From: QAND01 sp003150225
GTDB lineage: Bacteria; Bacillota; Clostridia; Christensenellales; QAND01
Assembly (NCBI RefSeq): GCF_044357945.1
Contig: NZ_CP076563.1
Span: 1,426,001-1,490,000, forward strand
Direction of reading: 5' to 3'
DNA length: 64,000 nt
Position numbers and translations under genes: made by a program. The notes under the pieces were generated by a model. The model was not told the DNA's origin. It worked only from the letters and a program-made list of their open reading frames with translations, and did not search any database. Positions 1-9,341 of the stretch are shown piece after piece; within the stretch, counting starts at the first letter, position 1, and each line of letters begins with the position of its first letter.

Positions 1-2
1 AT

Positions 3-428
3 AACCTGAACGCATGGCAGGCCCAGCAGAATCAGGAGTATCAACAGCAGCAGCTAGCCTATGAAAAGGCTATGAACGAGCTGAACTTATTTGGCCGTAT
101 CATGACCCAGGAAGCCGCCAACGCCATTGGACTACCCGTGGGGACAACTCTTGCGAAATACAATGCCAGCGGTGGGAGCCGGAGAAGCGGTAGTGGAGGC
201 GGCGGAGGGAACACCCCAAAGCAGTCCTATAGCTTTGATGGGCTAGTTTATAACAATAGTGTGAACGATCAATACAATAGGACCCGCACCATAAAAAATA
301 TTTTGGATAAATATGGAGCTAGTGCCTCAGCTGCGAATGAAGCTCTGAATGCAGCGGTAAATCGAGGAATCATTTCTGCGTCCGATGTAGAGTTTTATAA
401 AAAACCTAGTTATTCAGGGGGAAGGTAA
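3..428 (+). CDS. Partial phage-type protein, Gln- and Gly-rich (5' end outside window)
   Basis: The reading frame is open to the left window edge, so the first methionine at position 72 is probably internal. The visible 5' part is Gln-rich (NAWQAQQNQEYQQQQLAYEK), which suggests a helical or coiled-coil segment. It is followed by a short ordered stretch (LFGRIMTQEAANAIGLPVG), a Gly/Ser linker and a basic C-terminus. It ends only two bases before the start of the giant polyvalent phage gene, so the two are almost certainly co-transcribed. I recognise no family. Its position before an injected-type polyvalent protein suggests a virion or ejection protein, but that is inference. Confidence 0.6.
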   Translation, partial: NLNAWQAQQNQEYQQQQLAYEKAMNELNLFGRIMTQEAANAIGLPVGTTLAKYNASGGSRRSGSGGGGGNTPKQSYSFDGLVYNNSVNDQYNRTRTIKNILDKYGASASAANEALNAAVNRGIISASDVEFYKKPSYSGGR

Positions 429-430
429 GA

Positions 431-3400
431 ATGCAATTCTTTACTGAAGATGAATTTCAGAGGATTACAAAGCGTGATGGGATTAATCCTGCTAGAGAAA
501 GTACGTCTTCTTCCAGCGAAAATACTCCACGAGACAAGAAAGGTGAATTTATATTTTTTACAGAGGACGAGTTTCAAAAGTTGAACTCCTTTCATGCTTC
601 TTTGCCAAGTTATACGCCGCTTACTAAACAGCAATTAATGGTGAAGAAACAGTTTGATGCGTTAGGCCGTAGCGATTACACAAAGGAAAGCGCGCTAGTT
701 GAGTTTGACGATGGATGGAAACGGAAAGGGTATGATTACGATCCGGCAAATTTGCAGGATACGGAGAATAAAGCGTTGGGCTTGCCTCCACAGGCGGTAT
801 TAGACCGCTATGACCTTTCGGATAAAGATGATGTTGAACGCTTAAAGGAAGGGAAACTACCCAAAAACCTTGAAGGGAATATTTTTACTCCTGTTGCGTA
901 TTTTGGAGAAAATGTGCTGGAGGGCGGCAGACAGGTCATTGAGAATGCCATACAGAATGGGGAGTACAATGCCCAGGAGTGGTTGGCGAATGTTCGCCGA
1001 GAACACGTAGATAGTTGGCTTAATGATTTGGATTTTGCTGCCCTGGGGGAGCAGGGGGAGAGCCTCAAACAGGCGCTAGAAACCAAATTCAAACCGGGGC
1101 AGGAGAAGTTAATTGCCGAGGGCCAAGACAAGGCCATACAAAAAGGTCTTGATCTGCAAAATGCCCAGCAGCAGAGGCAGAGTAATCTGGAAGAACGGTA
1201 TCGGAATTTGGATAAAGGGTGGGCTAAGGATGTTCTTCGCATCGGTGGGCAAGGAGTTGGCCAGGTGGGGACGATGCTTGCGGCCAACGCCCTTGTTCCG
1301 GGGTCTGCACTGGGCTCTATTCCTGGTTCTGCATTGATGTTTGCGAGCGGATCGGGGGCAGGGACCACAGAGGCCTTGAGCGAAGGGGCAAGCTATGAGG
1401 ATGCCAGAAAGTACGGGACAATGAGTGCGCTTGCTGAAACTGCGATTGAATTTGCATCTGGCGGCATTGGCGGTCTTAAAAACACCGGACTATTGAAAAC
1501 AGTAACGAACCAAATTGACAACCTGGGATCACCCTTTGCAAAAGCCGCTATTCGGAAGTTGGCTTCTGGTAGCGGTGAGGCGGCTGAAGAAATTATTTCT
1601 ACCCTGATCAATCCTGTCATTAAGCGGGCGACTTATGATCCAGACGCCGCCTCTGCGACCATAGAAGAATACATTCAGTCTGGCATCGGCGGTTTCCTTC
1701 CTACTCTAATTCTGGGATTTGGTGTGGATGTACTAAACACTGGGACGCGCAGGAATGCAAAAACCATTGGAACGGCTGTAAACAGTGAGGCAAATACTCT
1801 TTTTACTGTGGATGGGGGATTCAACACCGACAAAACCAACGCACTGTTTCAGCGTGGAGATGACGGCAAACTTCACGTCGTAACGGATGATAGTGGAAAG
1901 ATTAAGCTAGACACTGAAAATAAGACTCTGCAACAGGCGGAGATTAAGTCGAGCAAAGGGAACCGGTTTATTGCTAAGAACATAGCCAACAACATGGAAG
2001 CACAGGTTGCCGTACGCAACTATATCAAGGAGCAAGGCATTGAGGCGTATGGTATCGATGGCAATTCTCCCTTTGCAAAGATGCTTGGACTGGAATTAAA
2101 GGCCGAGGAATCCTCGGATGTTCAGAATAGTGGAACCGAGGTTGAAGTAGGAGAAACTGCGGCTATAAATAATAGCGTCGTGAGTGCTGATAAAGTCTTT
2201 GACACAAACACCGATGTGGCCGCAGATGTGATTAACGAGGCTGATCCCAATGTTAAGGTGATCCAAACGCAGAGTGGCCAAACCAGGATTCGGCGGGTTG
2301 CTGATGATCAGATGGAAGCCATCAAGGGGATTGACAAGAAACGAGTAAAGCAAGTCAATCGTGTGGCCAAGAAACTTGGACTGGATGTACAATGGGCGTG
2401 GCTTATTGATGGGCAGGATAGCAACGGGAATTTTGTCAGCAATGGGGCCTACGATCCCTCCACAAAGACAATTTACTTGTCCATGGACGGAGAGGCTAGC
2501 GGGGCATCTAACCCCTATATGGCGATCCTAGGCCACGAGGTGACACACTCTCTTGAAGGCAGCGCAGAATACAATAAGCTCCTGGATTATGCGGTTCAAC
2601 GGGCCAAGGAGAATGGAACCTACAACCAGCAGATTTCCCAGCTTCAGGCGGCTTACAAGGGGCAGGATGCGGCGATTCAGCACGAATTAACCAGCAATCT
2701 CATGATGGAGATGTTTGGAGATGAACGCTTTGTCCGGCGTTTTGTCAACGAGAACAGGGGAATCGCTGGAAAAATTTTGAACGCGCTAGATAGCATCTTG
2801 GCCAAGCTAAAAGGTGATGAGAGCTTTGCCGAGTTTGAGAAGATCCGGAACTTATTTGCTGCTGCTTTTAACAACCAGGGCGAAGCTTCAGGCGATCTCC
2901 AGCACAGTATTAGTAACAACGGTAGGTATGTAATTCTTGACCGTAATATATTTGAGGGGACATCACGAAGTGAAAGAGCAAGAGTTCTATTAGACTACCT
3001 AGAAAAAAACTTGAAGGGCAAAGCCATACAAACGATTGATCAAAATTCAGGCATAGGCAGCGATAAGACAAAAGTTGTTTATGTAGCTGATGATCGGGAT
3101 AGAGTGAAAGGGAAAAAAGCAATAAGAAAACTTGTATATCCAAAGAAAGGAGATAGCCCATTAAGGCAAGAAACAGTCTCGCATGTTGACGAAGTTACAC
3201 AGGTATCTTCATATCTTGGAGCTCTAGCGGATAAAGGAAATCGCCACGGCAACTTTGCGATTAATGGTTGGGAATATCGTAAAGCATATCTAATGACACC
3301 AGATGGTCAAATATGGGAGTGTTTGTTGGATGTTGGCGTTGGGGAGAGAGACGGAAATCCTAGAAATGTAATTTATAACGTCCATGAACCGAAAAGAATT

Positions 3401-6400
3401 ACAGATCGGAAAACAATAAAAGAAATAAAAGAAAAAGAACCTGACCGGAACGTGATGTCTTATCATAGAAGAAATAAAACTTCTGATGATAAGACGATGC
3501 AAGCGAATGTTTCGCCGCAGCATTCCCGTCGCCAAGTTCTTTTAACTGACCAAAGCATATCACAGGATAATGCAGAGGTCAATACTAGTGTACGCTCTGG
3601 GCAGTCGGATGATACACCCGATGTACAGCACTCTATCGCGGGAAGACGGGCGGCAAATGCAAACCAGAGTTTGATGAATCAGGCGATGGTTGAGGCTGAA
3701 CAGGGCAGAAGCGCCGATGAAATTTGGCAGGATACGGGATGGATCAAGGGCCAGGACGGGAAGTGGCGGTTCGAAATAGACGATTCCACCGCGAGTTTAG
3801 TTGGAGGAGCGTTCCAAAACCTTAAAAATGGTCAGCAGATGGATCTCCAGGATATTTTGCATCATCCGGAATTGATGGACAATTATCCTCAACTTAAGGG
3901 AATCAAGGTAACGCTGGACGGAAATTTAAGAGGATATGATGCGGTTTATGAGCCGTCCAATCGTACGATTCGCTTTTCAGGTGAGGGAGTTAAAAACAGG
4001 AGCAGGGCTTTTAATGCTTTGTTGCATGAGACACAGCACGCAATCCAGGTAATTGAGGCTTTTGATACGGGCGGAACCCCTGATGTTGAGGGAAGGTGGC
4101 TTGTACGGCAGCGCTACGGAGATGTGGTGGCCAAGGAGGAGCCCGGGTATTGGAACGCCTCTCCTGAGCAGCAAGAAGCGATGATTATGGATTATATCTA
4201 TCGCCGTTTCCCCAATGCAAAAGCGGAACAGATTGATATTGATATGCTGGCCCTTTCTGAGTATCAGAAACTATTGGGGGAGAGAGAAGCGAATGAAACG
4301 GTGGACCGTGCGTCTATGGATACAGAAGTACGCAGACAGAATCGGCCACAGGCGTATGATGACGGGGTGGTTTTACCAGAGAGACAAACGCAATCAGCGT
4401 TACAAAATCAAGCCGAGAAACAGAAAGCACCGGAATCCGGTGCTTCTTCTTTTGAAGACTCTGATGCCCAACCGATGAAAAAGCGAAGCCGTGTTGTGGA
4501 TTCGATTCTGGAAAATGATTCGCTGAACGAAGAGAGCAAGAAAAGGCTTGCCACAGAGAAAGTACAAGGCTTTGGGGAGTATGAGGTGGTTTCCGACAGG
4601 GAGTCCATAACAAAAGCCATGAAGAAGCTGGAGAATAGAACTGCTAGAGCGGCAGCGGAGGATGTCCATGAGAATATCCGAAAAGGCTTGTCTGGGAAAG
4701 AAGAAGTGGTGCATGCGGAAGCTGCCCTCCTGAAAGCTTCAAAAGAGGGCGATATGGATAGCTTTATGCGGATTGCTGCGGATCTTCAGATGATCCTTAC
4801 TGAGGCCGGGCAGACCGTACAAGCGGCACGTTTGCTTAAAAAACTCACCCCTGAGGGCCGCATTATGAGGGCGCAGAACACCGTTAATAATGTAAATAGA
4901 CAGCTGAAAGAACGTAAGAAAGGGAATGTAGCCGTTAAGCTAAACCAGGATTTGGCCAAGCGCATGAGTAAGGCTAAAACTGCAAAGGAAATGGATGCCC
5001 TGGATACCTTGATTGCAAAGGACATTGGTCAACAAGTACCTGCTACTATAGGCGAGAAGCTAACGGCATGGCGGTATATGTCAATGCTAGCGAACCCCCG
5101 CACCCACATCAGAAACATCGTGGGGAACGCGGTTATGTACTTAACGGTGGGCAATAAGAACCTGTATAAAAAGGCAATGGAAGGGATGTATTCCAGCGTT
5201 CGTCCAAATGCAAAAATGGAGCGCTCTGCATCTTTCTATAATCCAAACTCTGCAAAGGCCAAAGCTGCAAAAGCATTTTCCAAGCAGGACGCGACAGAAA
5301 TGCTTGACTTGCTTCGCAATGGAGGAAAAGAGAATAGACAATCTGGTGTGATGACGCATCAGCGGATTTTCAATACCAAAGCTATCGAGTGGATTCGCAA
5401 GCTAAATGATGGGGCGCTAGATGCCGAAGATGCATGGTTTTTATCTGCGAACTATAGCAGGGCGATGACGGATTACATCATGGCCAATGATCTGGACGTC
5501 AAAAAGATGGATACTACCACTCTACAAAAGGCAAGAAATGTGGCCACGCAGGAAGCACTAAAAGCAACTTTCCGTGATGCAAACAAACTGGCTGAAATGC
5601 TGTCTAACGTAGAGAACAAGGGTAAAGTCTGGGGCGTTTTGGTCGGAGGCATTATCCCCTTCAAAAAAACCCCTATGAATATTTTAAAGCGCGGCGTGGA
5701 GTATTCTCCGTTGGGCTTAATTGATGGACTAACGAGGGGAGCGTATCAGCTTAAAACGGGAGAAATCACCACGAATCAGTTTATCGACCGCATTGCATCG
5801 GGGCTTACAGGGACCCAGCTTGTAGCCATTGGTGCTTGGATGGCGTCGATTGGGCTGCTTCGTGCATCCGGAGCAGAGAATGACAGGGAGGAAAATTTTG
5901 AAAAATATCAAGGCGAGCAACCCTATTCGCTTAGAATAGGCGGATATAGTTATACCCTGGACTGGCTGAACCCAGTGAATATGCCTTTGTTTGTAGGATG
6001 CGAGCTAAATAATCTTTTTAGCAACGAATCCACCTCCGATAGGGCGCTACAAAACCTCTTTGATGCGCTAACCACTACTACGGATCCCTTGATGCAGCTT
6101 TCCTGCTTGCAGGGAATCAACGATGCAATCAGTCGATTTGGGGATAAGGATGGCGGTGCAATAACTGATCTTGCGGTGGCTGGAATATCTGGCTATGTTG
6201 GGCAGTATATCCCAACCATATTCGGTCAGGTTGCCCGAACAATTGATCCTAAGCGGAGGCTGACGTATGCTGCTAAGGATAGTAAATATACACAGATAGG
6301 GGAGCAGTTTGCCAGGAAAATGGCAAATAAGATTCCCGGGTTAAACAGCAAATTACAGCCATATGTTGATCTATGGGGAGAAGAAGATCCGGGAACGGAA

Positions 6401-6994
6401 AACTTGCTTATGCGAGGGCTGGAGCAGCTTATTTTTCCGTGGTACAGCAATAAGATCGAAGAATACGATTCTGTTGATGCGGAATTGGAACGCCTTTATA
6501 TAGAACTGGATGATGCTGCGGTTTTGCCGAGCACTCCTAAGAATTCGGTAGGATTCCAAAAACAGACCTATTATGTAGAGAGTAATAACATCTCAAATTA
6601 TAGGAAAAAGTATGGACAAACTGCGCGGGTTATTTTAGAGGATGCTATGGATAGCAGCATTTATGAAGGAATGGGTGACACTGAAAGAGCAAAATTAATT
6701 AAAACGACGTATGAGTTTGCTGGTGCATACGCGAAAAAGACTGCCTTGCCGAATGTCCCATATAAATATCCTGACGAATGGATGAGCGAAGCAGAGAAAG
6801 GGCTCAAAGACTACGGTATTCCGGTAGCTACCTATCTGCTTGTGAGACAGGAGTGTAACAGCTTTAGGGCGGATATAAACGCAAAGGGAAAACCGATTAA
6901 TGGGTCAAAAACGAAAAAAGTCTATGAGTATGTTAATCAACAGGGATTAACTAGTAAGCAAAAATCATATTTGTACGAGTGCTTGAAGCCGTAA
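431..6994 (+). CDS. Giant phage polyvalent protein with two HExxH metallopeptidase-like sites
   Basis: This protein has 2,187 residues. Domains in order: an N-terminal duplicated FFTEDEFQ motif (residues about 3-10 and 42-49); a hydrophobic Gly/Ala-rich segment (about 270-440); a first HEVTH site at 702-706; a mixed alpha/beta segment at about 830-1015 resembling the small nuclease-like domains of polyvalent proteins; a second HETQH site at 1199-1203 inside a region resembling the LPD23 family (EIWQDTGW, GKWRFEIDD); a charged linker; and a long helical C-terminal half with LANPRTHIRNIVGN near 1550. This layout fits the polyvalent proteins of tailed phages and conjugative elements, which are thought to enter the cell with the DNA and act against host factors. 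The overall class is a confident call; domain names are from memory, and targets are unknown. Confidence 0.78.
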   Translation: MQFFTEDEFQRITKRDGINPARESTSSSSENTPRDKKGEFIFFTEDEFQKLNSFHASLPSYTPLTKQQLMVKKQFDALGRSDYTKESALVEFDDGWKRKGYDYDPANLQDTENKALGLPPQAVLDRYDLSDKDDVERLKEGKLPKNLEGNIFTPVAYFGENVLEGGRQVIENAIQNGEYNAQEWLANVRREHVDSWLNDLDFAALGEQGESLKQALETKFKPGQEKLIAEGQDKAIQKGLDLQNAQQQRQSNLEERYRNLDKGWAKDVLRIGGQGVGQVGTMLAANALVPGSALGSIPGSALMFASGSGAGTTEALSEGASYEDARKYGTMSALAETAIEFASGGIGGLKNTGLLKTVTNQIDNLGSPFAKAAIRKLASGSGEAAEEIISTLINPVIKRATYDPDAASATIEEYIQSGIGGFLPTLILGFGVDVLNTGTRRNAKTIGTAVNSEANTLFTVDGGFNTDKTNALFQRGDDGKLHVVTDDSGKIKLDTENKTLQQAEIKSSKGNRFIAKNIANNMEAQVAVRNYIKEQGIEAYGIDGNSPFAKMLGLELKAEESSDVQNSGTEVEVGETAAINNSVVSADKVFDTNTDVAADVINEADPNVKVIQTQSGQTRIRRVADDQMEAIKGIDKKRVKQVNRVAKKLGLDVQWAWLIDGQDSNGNFVSNGAYDPSTKTIYLSMDGEASGASNPYMAILGHEVTHSLEGSAEYNKLLDYAVQRAKENGTYNQQISQLQAAYKGQDAAIQHELTSNLMMEMFGDERFVRRFVNENRGIAGKILNALDSILAKLKGDESFAEFEKIRNLFAAAFNNQGEASGDLQHSISNNGRYVILDRNIFEGTSRSERARVLLDYLEKNLKGKAIQTIDQNSGIGSDKTKVVYVADDRDRVKGKKAIRKLVYPKKGDSPLRQETVSHVDEVTQVSSYLGALADKGNRHGNFAINGWEYRKAYLMTPDGQIWECLLDVGVGERDGNPRNVIYNVHEPKRITDRKTIKEIKEKEPDRNVMSYHRRNKTSDDKTMQANVSPQHSRRQVLLTDQSISQDNAEVNTSVRSGQSDDTPDVQHSIAGRRAANANQSLMNQAMVEAEQGRSADEIWQDTGWIKGQDGKWRFEIDDSTASLVGGAFQNLKNGQQMDLQDILHHPELMDNYPQLKGIKVTLDGNLRGYDAVYEPSNRTIRFSGEGVKNRSRAFNALLHETQHAIQVIEAFDTGGTPDVEGRWLVRQRYGDVVAKEEPGYWNASPEQQEAMIMDYIYRRFPNAKAEQIDIDMLALSEYQKLLGEREANETVDRASMDTEVRRQNRPQAYDDGVVLPERQTQSALQNQAEKQKAPESGASSFEDSDAQPMKKRSRVVDSILENDSLNEESKKRLATEKVQGFGEYEVVSDRESITKAMKKLENRTARAAAEDVHENIRKGLSGKEEVVHAEAALLKASKEGDMDSFMRIAADLQMILTEAGQTVQAARLLKKLTPEGRIMRAQNTVNNVNRQLKERKKGNVAVKLNQDLAKRMSKAKTAKEMDALDTLIAKDIGQQVPATIGEKLTAWRYMSMLANPRTHIRNIVGNAVMYLTVGNKNLYKKAMEGMYSSVRPNAKMERSASFYNPNSAKAKAAKAFSKQDATEMLDLLRNGGKENRQSGVMTHQRIFNTKAIEWIRKLNDGALDAEDAWFLSANYSRAMTDYIMANDLDVKKMDTTTLQKARNVATQEALKATFRDANKLAEMLSNVENKGKVWGVLVGGIIPFKKTPMNILKRGVEYSPLGLIDGLTRGAYQLKTGEITTNQFIDRIASGLTGTQLVAIGAWMASIGLLRASGAENDREENFEKYQGEQPYSLRIGGYSYTLDWLNPVNMPLFVGCELNNLFSNESTSDRALQNLFDALTTTTDPLMQLSCLQGINDAISRFGDKDGGAITDLAVAGISGYVGQYIPTIFGQVARTIDPKRRLTYAAKDSKYTQIGEQFARKMANKIPGLNSKLQPYVDLWGEEDPGTENLLMRGLEQLIFPWYSNKIEEYDSVDAELERLYIELDDAAVLPSTPKNSVGFQKQTYYVESNNISNYRKKYGQTARVILEDAMDSSIYEGMGDTERAKLIKTTYEFAGAYAKKTALPNVPYKYPDEWMSEAEKGLKDYGIPVATYLLVRQECNSFRADINAKGKPINGSKTKKVYEYVNQQGLTSKQKSYLYECLKP

Positions 6995-7022
6995 AAAGGG
7001 AGGGTTACACCCCTCCCTTTTT
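6993..7022. terminator. Bidirectional intrinsic terminator between convergent genes
   Basis: The stem GGGAGGG/CCCTCCC (6998-7004 with 7011-7017) has a 6-nt loop and is extended by an A-run pairing with a T-run. It therefore works in both directions. The forward gene's stop codon lies at the left foot, and the reverse gene's stop codon lies in the loop. Confidence 0.85.
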
Positions 7023-7457
7023 TTCTCCATTGTACGCCATGATGATTGCAACACCAGAGAATATTATTGATGCTGCATAACTAACATAGTACATCCAAGA
7101 ATCCTGCAACTCATAATAGTTGAGGTCAAGTATGACGCGAGAGAAAACGAGAACAGAAATTAGGCAGATAGCTACAATACAGTTAATCAAACATACGACT
7201 GCCTTTGATTTGGGCGCAAAACCAAAAGATAGATATCCAGCTAATAAGACAGAGATTGGCTGAAGCAGGATAGATATTATGATAGCAAAGATATTCTCAA
7301 ATAATCCACCTCCGCCTGCCCAGCGGAGCGAAAGATTATATAGAAAGCCAACTAGATAGGGACCAAATATAAAAGCTAGCCAAAATACAATAAATGCACA
7401 CGGCCAACGCAACCAATTTGGTAGTTTTTTTGCAAAGTCCATTTCTGTATAATGCAT
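7005..7457 (-). CDS. Small integral membrane protein, unknown function
   Basis: This protein has 150 residues with about four hydrophobic segments (roughly residues 17-40, 55-78, 85-106, 125-143) and a charged C-terminus (NGEKKGGV). I recognise no family. It is the last gene of a four-gene reverse-strand operon that begins with a lipoprotein gene at 9102 and contains two zinc-ribbon proteins. A GGAGAAGGA ribosome binding site precedes the ATG. It sits between a phage late gene and a toxin-antitoxin locus and is AT-richer than the host genes, so it is probably prophage cargo. Confidence 0.6.
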   Translation of the reverse strand: MHYTEMDFAKKLPNWLRWPCAFIVFWLAFIFGPYLVGFLYNLSLRWAGGGGLFENIFAIIISILLQPISVLLAGYLSFGFAPKSKAVVCLINCIVAICLISVLVFSRVILDLNYYELQDSWMYYVSYAASIIFSGVAIIMAYNGEKKGGV

Positions 7458-7482
7458 TGTGTTTCCTTCTCCGATAATATAG

Positions 7483-7920
7483 TCAATGGCAATAGGGGCA
7501 CGGGGAATATCCTTTATATTCAGCCTCTCCTGTGTAATCGAATCCCTTAAACTTAGATAGATCTAGATATTCACACCCATATTTGTGATAAAGGCCGCTG
7601 CCATCACTTGGGATGATGGCGACCGAGGTGTCATAAAAGTGGGCTTTATCCTCTAATTGGGCAATTTCATCCTCCAACTCATTTATGCGGTTTTTCCTTA
7701 TGGCCATATTATGCTCATAGTTGTTTATCAATTGGGATGTTTGTTGCCCTTTAATGAGGATATATATTAGTTCTCCTCCGGCCAATGCCAAAGATATTGC
7801 TAGTAGAATGGACAGGGTAACTGTTGCCTTTGGTCGTTTCTTTTGAGCAATCTTTTCTCCACAAAAAATACAAAACTCGCTCTTATTTGGGATTTCTTGA
7901 TTGCAATGTGGACAATTCAT
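7483..7920 (-). CDS. Zinc-ribbon, single-pass membrane protein with C-terminal Cys/His motif
   Basis: This protein has 145 residues. The N-terminus carries a zinc ribbon (CPHCNQEIPNKSEFCIFCG, residues 3-21). It is followed by one hydrophobic segment (about 33-53), a predicted coiled coil (NRINELEDEIAQLEDK) and a C-terminal motif of the form YHxxGCxYL...GYxPCxxC. The first gene of the same operon, the lipoprotein at 8701-9102, ends in the same motif. The topology would put the ribbon inside the cell and the C-terminal motif outside. AGGAGG lies 8 nt before the ATG. Function unknown. Confidence 0.65.
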   Translation of the reverse strand: MNCPHCNQEIPNKSEFCIFCGEKIAQKKRPKATVTLSILLAISLALAGGELIYILIKGQQTSQLINNYEHNMAIRKNRINELEDEIAQLEDKAHFYDTSVAIIPSDGSGLYHKYGCEYLDLSKFKGFDYTGEAEYKGYSPCPYCH

Positions 7921-7932
7921 GTGATGTGCCTC

Positions 7933-8652
7933 CTATATCTTTGGGACCTTTTTCCCGCACTTAGGGCAGAAAGCGCTGCCTTCTGCAAGCTTTGCTCCAC
8001 ATTTATAGCAAAATGAAATGGGAGAAGTTTTTTTGATAGAAATAGAACTATCTATTGCTGTAGCACCTTGCCTTAGAGGAATGCCTGTTAAATCCTGGGT
8101 ATCGGGTAAATCTGGGTTGATCTGCTTGATGGAGTAACCACACTCTCCACAAAATAGGCTGTTAGACTCAATTAATTCTCCACAGGCAGGGCAGGGAGAT
8201 AAGGATGCCCTGTAGTTTTTAAATTTTTTGTGGACAATGAGATAACCAATGAAAATAGCAGGGATAATGAACACAAAACCAATTAATTGATTTGTAGTAG
8301 ATGTGGTTAAATCACCGAAATATTGATATGACCGCATAGTCCACTGTACTGAGGAAAAATAAAAACAGCTTTTTAACACGGCCATAAGGTAGATCACGCC
8401 AATATTCTTAAATTTAGCGCTATGACAGAACATAGTAAGAGTTAGGTAGGCCAATAATGGCGCAAGTAGGTTTGCAACACAACGAGATATTATAATCCCT
8501 ATTGATGTGAAAATCTTTAAAGCATCAAAAGTAGTAAAAATTACAGAGGATAACGAAAGTATAAACCCACAAGCAAAATACAAAATGATATGCCAGACAG
8601 GATCAAGGAGGCAGTATCCAATATTTAAGTACCATTTATTTGATTTGTTCAT
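7933..8652 (-). CDS. Polytopic membrane protein with two C-terminal zinc ribbons
   Basis: This protein has 239 residues. About four membrane segments fill the N-terminal two thirds. They are followed by two zinc ribbons, CPACGELIESNSLFCGECG and CYKCGAKLAEGSAFCPKCG, in the C-terminal third. The ribbons are of the generic zinc-ribbon 2 type found in many bacterial membrane proteins. Second gene of the reverse-strand operon, 12 bp upstream of the next zinc-ribbon gene. No enzymatic motif is visible and no function can be assigned. Confidence 0.62.
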   Translation of the reverse strand: MNKSNKWYLNIGYCLLDPVWHIILYFACGFILSLSSVIFTTFDALKIFTSIGIIISRCVANLLAPLLAYLTLTMFCHSAKFKNIGVIYLMAVLKSCFYFSSVQWTMRSYQYFGDLTTSTTNQLIGFVFIIPAIFIGYLIVHKKFKNYRASLSPCPACGELIESNSLFCGECGYSIKQINPDLPDTQDLTGIPLRQGATAIDSSISIKKTSPISFCYKCGAKLAEGSAFCPKCGKKVPKI

Positions 8653-8700
8653 AACACTATCTACTCCAGTAAAAGAAGAGAGAAAAAGATGACTTAACCC

Positions 8701-9102
8701 TTATGGATTACAAACCTTGCAGGGTTCGTAACCTCTAGATTTTGCATTTGAGAGAGATATAGCGATTTTGGACTTGCGCAGATATCTGCATCCTGATCTA
8801 TGGTATTTCTCTCCAGTATTTGTTATATAAACAGTTTCCTCTACAGGCTCCGGTGCAATAGTTTGCTCTGGAACAGGAGTAGCCGTAGGTTTCGGAACAG
8901 GGGTAGGTTTAGGAGTGGCTGTAGGTTTAGGAGTGGGGGTAATTTTAGGCGTAGCAGTAGGAGTGATTGTAATAGTCGGAGAAATGGTTCTCCATGGAAT
9001 ATTCGATGTAGATTTTGGGTTGCTTGATACAGTACTTTCAGTACATCCAGCCAAGATGCATAAACTGCATAAGAAAGATAAAAACAGAGATAGACGTTTC
9101 AA
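8701..9102 (-). CDS. Lipoprotein with Thr-Pro-rich stalk and C-terminal YHxxGCxYL...CxxC motif
   Basis: This protein has 133 residues with a typical lipoprotein signal (hydrophobic core then LAGC lipobox, Cys at about residue 19). A stalk of alternating Thr/Pro/Lys repeats (about residues 45-85) would hold the C-terminal domain away from the membrane. The C-terminus (YHRSGCRYLRKSK ... GYEPCKVC) is a small Cys/His motif, probably metal-binding, and is shared with the protein at 7483-7920. The start codon is TTG at 9102, chosen because AGGAGG sits 8 nt upstream. First gene of the four-gene operon. Function unknown. Confidence 0.65.
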   Translation of the reverse strand: MKRLSLFLSFLCSLCILAGCTESTVSSNPKSTSNIPWRTISPTITITPTATPKITPTPKPTATPKPTPVPKPTATPVPEQTIAPEPVEETVYITNTGEKYHRSGCRYLRKSKIAISLSNAKSRGYEPCKVCNP

Positions 9103-9145
9103 AAGGTACCCTCCTACTTGTTACTTCGGCAACAAAAATCGTGGA

Positions 9146-9174
9146 AATATCTTCTAATCACCAAATTATCACAA
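9146..9174 (-). promoter_or_regulatory. Sigma-A-type promoter for the lipoprotein/zinc-ribbon operon
   Basis: On the reverse strand TTGTGA (9169-9174) and GATATT (9146-9151) are separated by exactly 17 bp, about 45 bp before the TTG start of the lipoprotein gene. Confidence 0.55.
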
Positions 9175-9305
9175 ATAACGGGGAAAGCAATAAACATATT
9201 GGTAAGTATTGGAACTCTTCAAGTTAATGAGATGGGGATAGGGGAGAACGTTTTTTGATGAATCGGCCAATGTTTATTGTGTGGAGGTTTTTGCAAAAGG
9301 ATAGA

Positions 9306-9336
9306 AAACGAAAGAGCCCGGAGTAATCCGAGCTCT
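9306..9336 (-). terminator. Intrinsic terminator after the tandem RNA elements
   Basis: The 9-bp stem GAGCTCGGA/TCCGGGCTC (one T.G pair) has a TTAC loop and is followed on the reverse strand by TTTCGTTTT. It closes the transcript that carries the toxin and the two structured repeats. Confidence 0.75.
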
Positions 9337-9341
9337 CTGTT

